From Patescibacteria group bacterium (GTDB taxonomy: Bacteria > Patescibacteriota > Patescibacteriia > UBA1558 > S5-K13): a DNA stretch of 47,826 nucleotides. Location of the stretch: NCBI GenBank assembly GCA_028692545.1, contig JAQUXC010000003.1, positions 1-47,826 of the forward strand, in the 5' to 3' direction. Both the position numbers and the translations under genes were made by a program. Of the stretch, positions 44,959-47,826 are shown piece by piece. Below the pieces are notes generated by a model. It ran no database searches, was not told the origin of the DNA, and was given only the letters and a program-made list of their open reading frames with translations. Each line of letters opens with the position of its first letter. The first letter of the stretch is position 1.

Positions 44959-45010
44959 TAAATTATGCTTTTGCATATTTTTTGTTTTTGATATTTTTTC
45001 AAAAAAAGCG
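44959..45010. repeat. Intergenic direct repeat, copy 2
   Basis: Partner of 44115-44164 in the same orientation; its first 30 bases are identical. Its end overlaps the terminator of the minus-strand orphan gene. Confidence 0.88.
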
Positions 45011-45032
45011 GGGCACGACTAGGTCGTACCCC
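45001..45032 (-). terminator. Terminator of the 45071-45562 gene
   Basis: On the minus strand GGGG-T-ACGAC, loop CTA, GTCGT-G-CCCC (45010-45032), then GC and seven T (45001-45007). Confidence 0.9.
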
Positions 45033-45070
45033 CAAATTTCAGCTATTCAATGTTCCATAGCAAGTCGACG

Positions 45071-45562
45071 CTACAGTAACATCGAAGCCGAGCGGGATTG
45101 CAAGCGAGGGATAAATTGGTAGCTTTTGCTACCGATAAATGCTATGTTGGTGGTGCCGCTGGTGAAGTTTAAGCCGGTAATTTCGTATGGCATCTTGAGT
45201 ACGGTCACCTCTACACTCTTTCGAATCACGTCGGGTGAAACATTCATGTTAACGGTGGCGGTGGTGAGGATTGGCGGTGATGTAGTAGCAGCATCACCCA
45301 GGTTACGAGAAGGTACCATTGGAGATTGAACCACACTTTCGTTTTCATTGCTGGTGGTTGGTGGTGGTGCGTTTATAGCATCATCAACCAAGTTCTCCGG
45401 GTAATTGCACGGCAACATTTCTTCGCTTACGTTCACGTTATTGATTGCTACGGGAGGACTTGTTGCTCTCGCCGCAGTAATCATAGGTTGAACGGAGGCG
45501 ACCAATGCAACACTGATAAAAATCAGCATGCACACAACGAGTACTAGTTTTGTCAGTCTCAT
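45071..45562 (-). CDS. Secreted orphan protein (SD class), unknown
   Basis: 163 aa. An N-terminal signal peptide (about 1-31, hydrophobic LVLVVCMLIFISVALVAS) is followed by a Ser/Thr/Pro/Asn-rich chain (ATSPPVAINNVNVSEEM, NAPPPTTSNENES) and a beta-rich C-terminal half (NMNVSPDVIRKSVEVTVLKM, TNIAFIGSKSYQFIP). GGAGG stands 4 nt before ATG; its promoter matches the other cassettes. Markedly higher GC than its neighbours (28 of 60 in the line at 45181 against 13 of 60 at 46201). No family recognised; likely surface or secreted. Confidence 0.68.
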   Translation of the reverse strand: MRLTKLVLVVCMLIFISVALVASVQPMITAARATSPPVAINNVNVSEEMLPCNYPENLVDDAINAPPPTTSNENESVVQSPMVPSRNLGDAATTSPPILTTATVNMNVSPDVIRKSVEVTVLKMPYEITGLNFTSGTTNIAFIGSKSYQFIPRLQSRSASMLL

Positions 45563-45630
45563 TGTTCCTCCTGTATAGCTTATTTCTCAAGGATTTTGTC
45601 TAAATTTATCCCTGAGATTATATTGATTTC

Positions 45631-45660
45631 ATATTAATATATTTTTATTATTTTTGTCAA
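45631..45660 (-). promoter_or_regulatory. Cassette promoter TTGACA-N18-TAATAT
   Basis: Minus strand TTGACA (45655-45660), 18 nt, TAATAT (45631-45636). Third instance of the cassette promoter. The leader to the ATG at 45562 is about 60 nt. Confidence 0.8.
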
Positions 45661-45667
45661 ATTTTTT

Positions 45668-45709
45668 ATCCACGTCCGACGTTGCCAACGTCGGACGTGG
45701 ATATTTTTT
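45668..45709. terminator. Very strong hairpin at the cassette boundary
   Basis: A perfect 16-bp inverted repeat (45668-45683 and 45687-45702, half-site ATCCACGTCCGACGTT) with a 3-nt spacer, flanked by T6 on each side in the matching orientation. It sits between the divergent cassette promoter and the 45766 gene, so it terminates neither and looks like an insulator or former cassette end. Confidence 0.85.
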
Positions 45710-45765
45710 GCTATTAATACTCTTTTTTTATATAATTAAATTATAATAATTTATTACTGTAAGAT

Positions 45766-46155
45766 ATGAATCTTAAAAGTTTTTTAGTATTTATGACTAT
45801 AGGTACTTTGCTGTCTTGGTTTGGGTGGTTTATGATTTTGTTTTTTATAGATCCTAGTGAGGCAGGTATTTTAGCGTTTTTATTATTTTATTTAACACTT
45901 TTAATATCAATACTTGGTACGGCTACGATAATTGGATTTTTTACAAGAAAAATGTTCTTAAAACAAGAATTGGCATTTGAACATGTTATAGTATCTTTTA
46001 GACAGGGTTTGTGGATTTCTATAGTTGTTACAGTTTCCTTATATTTACAATCAAAAGAATTACTCATTTGGTGGAATGCAGTTTTGCTCATATTAGCACT
46101 TGGCTTAATTGAATTTTTCTGCTTAAATTATCAAATACAACAAGAAAAAAAATAA
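45766..46155 (+). CDS. Small membrane protein upstream of pheS
   Basis: 129 aa, four hydrophobic helices (about 5-28, 35-60, 80-97, 102-120) with short loops (DPSEAG, FTRKMFLKQ). No SD. The gap to pheS is 4 bp, so they share a transcript. I recall a similar small membrane protein beside pheS in other CPR genomes. Function unknown. Confidence 0.7.
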   Translation: MNLKSFLVFMTIGTLLSWFGWFMILFFIDPSEAGILAFLLFYLTLLISILGTATIIGFFTRKMFLKQELAFEHVIVSFRQGLWISIVVTVSLYLQSKELLIWWNAVLLILALGLIEFFCLNYQIQQEKK

Positions 46156-46159
46156 TTTT

Positions 46160-47200
46160 ATGGAAAATAAATTAAAAGATATAAAAAATAAGGTATTAAG
46201 TGAAATTTCAAAAATAAAAGATTTGGAAGAATTTCAGCTTTTAGAAAAAAAATATCTTGGTAGAAAAGGTGAATTTACGAGTATTATAAAAGAAATAAAA
46301 AATTTAGCAGAAGACAAGAGGCCAATTATTGGACAATTTGCAAATGAATCAAAAATAGAGCTTGAAAATGCTTTTATAGAAGCAAAAAGTGTTTTTGAAA
46401 ATGTAATAGATAATGTAAAAGAAATTGTTTCAAATTTTGATCCAACTCTTAGAACTAAAAAAAATGATATTGGTCATTTGCACCCAAGTACAATAGTCCA
46501 AAACAAAGTTGTAGATATTTTTAATTCTATGGGATTTATGGTGCTTGATGGTCCTGAACTTGAATCAGAATATTATAATTTTGAAGCTCTAAACATTCCA
46601 AAAACACATCCAGCCCGTGATATGCAAGATACTTATTTTATAAAACAAGACAAAAAATTAAAGAACAAAGAAAAATTAGTTCTTAGAACTCACACTTCTG
46701 CAAAACAAGTAAGAGCAATAGAAGAATTTGGAGCTCCACTTCGTGCTATATTTCCTGGTAAATGTTTTAGAAATGAAGCAACAGACGCATCACATGACAA
46801 TACTTTTTATCAGCTTGAAGGTCTTATGATTGGAAAAGATATTTCTATTTCAAATTTGGTAGCTGTTATGAATAATTTATTATCAGAAGTATTTAATAGA
46901 GAGGTAAAGACTCGTCTTCGTCCAGGATATTTTCCTTTTGTTGAGCCAGGTTTTGAACTTGATATAAATTGTCTTATTTGTGGTGGCTCAGGTTGTAGTG
47001 TGTGTGGTGATGGATGGGTAGAACTTGTTCCATGTGGACTTGTACATCCAAAAGTTTTGGAAGCTGGAGGATTAGACTCAAAAGAATGGACTGGTTTTGC
47101 ATTTGGTATGGGATTTACACGTCTTGTAATGATGCTTTATGGAATAAATGATATAAGATTATTACAATCAGGAGATTTGAGATTTACCAAACAATTCTAA
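46160..47200 (+). CDS. pheS: Phenylalanine--tRNA ligase alpha subunit
   Basis: 346 aa. N-terminal coiled coil, then the class II core: HPSTIVQNKVVDIFNSMGF, GPELESEYYNFEALNIPKTHPAR (as GPELESEYYNFEALN and PKTHPARD), TSAKQVRAIE, FRNEATDASHDNTFYQLEG (motif 2) and GFAFGMGFTRLVMMLYGI (motif 3). Also a Zn-like CLICGGSGCSVCG cluster, seen in some bacterial PheS. Forms an (alpha-beta)2 enzyme with PheT encoded next. Confidence 0.97.
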   Translation: MENKLKDIKNKVLSEISKIKDLEEFQLLEKKYLGRKGEFTSIIKEIKNLAEDKRPIIGQFANESKIELENAFIEAKSVFENVIDNVKEIVSNFDPTLRTKKNDIGHLHPSTIVQNKVVDIFNSMGFMVLDGPELESEYYNFEALNIPKTHPARDMQDTYFIKQDKKLKNKEKLVLRTHTSAKQVRAIEEFGAPLRAIFPGKCFRNEATDASHDNTFYQLEGLMIGKDISISNLVAVMNNLLSEVFNREVKTRLRPGYFPFVEPGFELDINCLICGGSGCSVCGDGWVELVPCGLVHPKVLEAGGLDSKEWTGFAFGMGFTRLVMMLYGINDIRLLQSGDLRFTKQF

Positions 47201-47227
47201 TCAAAACAATTTTAAATAAATAAAAAT

Positions 47228-47826
47228 ATGTTTGTTTCTAAACAATGGTTAAAAAATTATGTAGATATTCCAGATAATTTATCTCCTCAGGAACTTGCTG
47301 ACAAAATTACAATGTCTATAGTAGAAATTGAAAATATTATTATTCAAGGTGAAAATCTCGAAAATATTGTGGTAGCTCAAGTAAAAGAAATAAATAATCA
47401 TCCAAATGCAGATAAATTAAAAATTTGTCATGTTGATGCTGGAAAAAGAGGAGTCTTTAAAATAGTTTGTGGTGGAAATAATTTGTACAAAGACATGTTT
47501 GTTCCACTTGCTCTTCCTGGTTCAAAAGTAAAATGGCATGGAGAAGGCGATTTTATAACACTTGAAAAAACAAAAATAAGAGGGGTTGAATCAGAAGGAA
47601 TGATAGCTGCAGCTGAGGAAATTGGTTTGTCTAGTAATTATATGATAGAAGGTGGGGTTGCAGATTTGAAATTAACGCAAGATGATTTGGGAATTGATTT
47701 AAGTGAAGCAATGAAACTTGATGATGTGATATTTGAAATTGATAATAAATCTCTTACAAATAGGCCTGATTTATGGGGACATTATGGAATAGCAAGAGAA
47801 CTGGCAGCGCTTTTAGATCTAAAATT
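47228..47826 (+). CDS. pheT: Phenylalanine--tRNA ligase beta subunit (3' partial)
   Basis: Starts at ATG 47228, 27 bp after pheS, and is cut by the end of the window (199 codons plus 2 bases). Present: the tRNA-binding EMAP/OB-like domain (VVAQVKEINNHPNADKLKIC, FKIVCGGNNL, TKIRGVESEGMIAAAEEIG) and the start of B3/B4 (FEIDNKSLTNRPDLWGHYGI). The missing part contains the B5 and editing domains. Confidence 0.96.
   Translation, partial: MFVSKQWLKNYVDIPDNLSPQELADKITMSIVEIENIIIQGENLENIVVAQVKEINNHPNADKLKICHVDAGKRGVFKIVCGGNNLYKDMFVPLALPGSKVKWHGEGDFITLEKTKIRGVESEGMIAAAEEIGLSSNYMIEGGVADLKLTQDDLGIDLSEAMKLDDVIFEIDNKSLTNRPDLWGHYGIARELAALLDLK

Overview
The window is a low-GC contig that most resembles a candidate-phyla-radiation (Patescibacteria/Parcubacteria-like) genome. 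This is inferred from gene content and style, not from a database hit. Signs are very A/T-rich genes with almost no Shine-Dalgarno (SD) sequence, tightly packed short operons, surface proteins with thrombospondin-type-3 calcium repeats, a T4SS-pilin-like Cys-rich protein, a membrane-anchored Clp ATPase, a UvrD helicase fused to an Fe-S nuclease, and small membrane proteins of a kind I recall beside pheS and clp in such genomes. No tRNA, rRNA, CRISPR array or transposase was seen. The first 24 bases are Illumina adapter, so the left end is a contig end; the right end cuts pheT.

Layout. 25-4474: Cys-rich surface protein (partial), two membrane proteins with calcium-repeat and PsbP-like domains, ybeY, dgkA. 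4476-7105: ftsA-ftsZ behind a good promoter. 7153-12171: nrdR, a class II (B12-dependent) ribonucleotide reductase behind two NrdR-box-like sites, a cobalamin adenosyltransferase, a DUF4430 (transcobalamin-like) secreted protein and a DUF6580/ECF-S-like membrane protein; together they read as a B12 capture, activation and use module. 12174-20085: small membrane proteins, membrane Clp-like AAA+ with a degenerate first ATPase domain, glycyl-tRNA synthetase, T4SS-pilin-like protein, M16 protease. 20130-29372: AI-2E permease, rsmI, a tandem pair of paralogous putative zincins with a 92-bp duplication scar, metG, cvpA, tatD, a PH-domain protein, rmuC. 29447-30702 (minus): three small orphan genes, two with CxxC zinc-ribbon motifs. 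30831-37729 (minus): complete F1Fo ATP synthase operon (atpI-B-E-F-H-A-G-D-C), whose c subunit has a two-carboxylate, Na+-type site. 37913-39364: two more orphan genes. 39498-45032: frameshifted GIY-YIG gene, REP-like element, PsbP-like protein, helicase-nuclease, DUF721/DciA-like protein, and a NYN-domain gene with an in-frame TAG. 45071-45562 (minus): secreted orphan gene. 45766-47826: small membrane protein, pheS, pheT (partial).

The most unusual pattern is that the genes fall into two expression classes. Core genes have A/T-rich leaders without an SD. Six orphan genes (starts 29890-, 30182-, 30702-, 37913+, 39364-, 45562-) each have a GGAGG 4-5 nt before ATG and visibly higher GC. They are arranged as four separate units with strong hairpin terminators, and three of the four have near-identical promoters (TTGACA, 17-18 nt, TAATAT). 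They look like a distinct class of independently expressed, probably acquired gene cassettes, and are the best candidate here for something undescribed.
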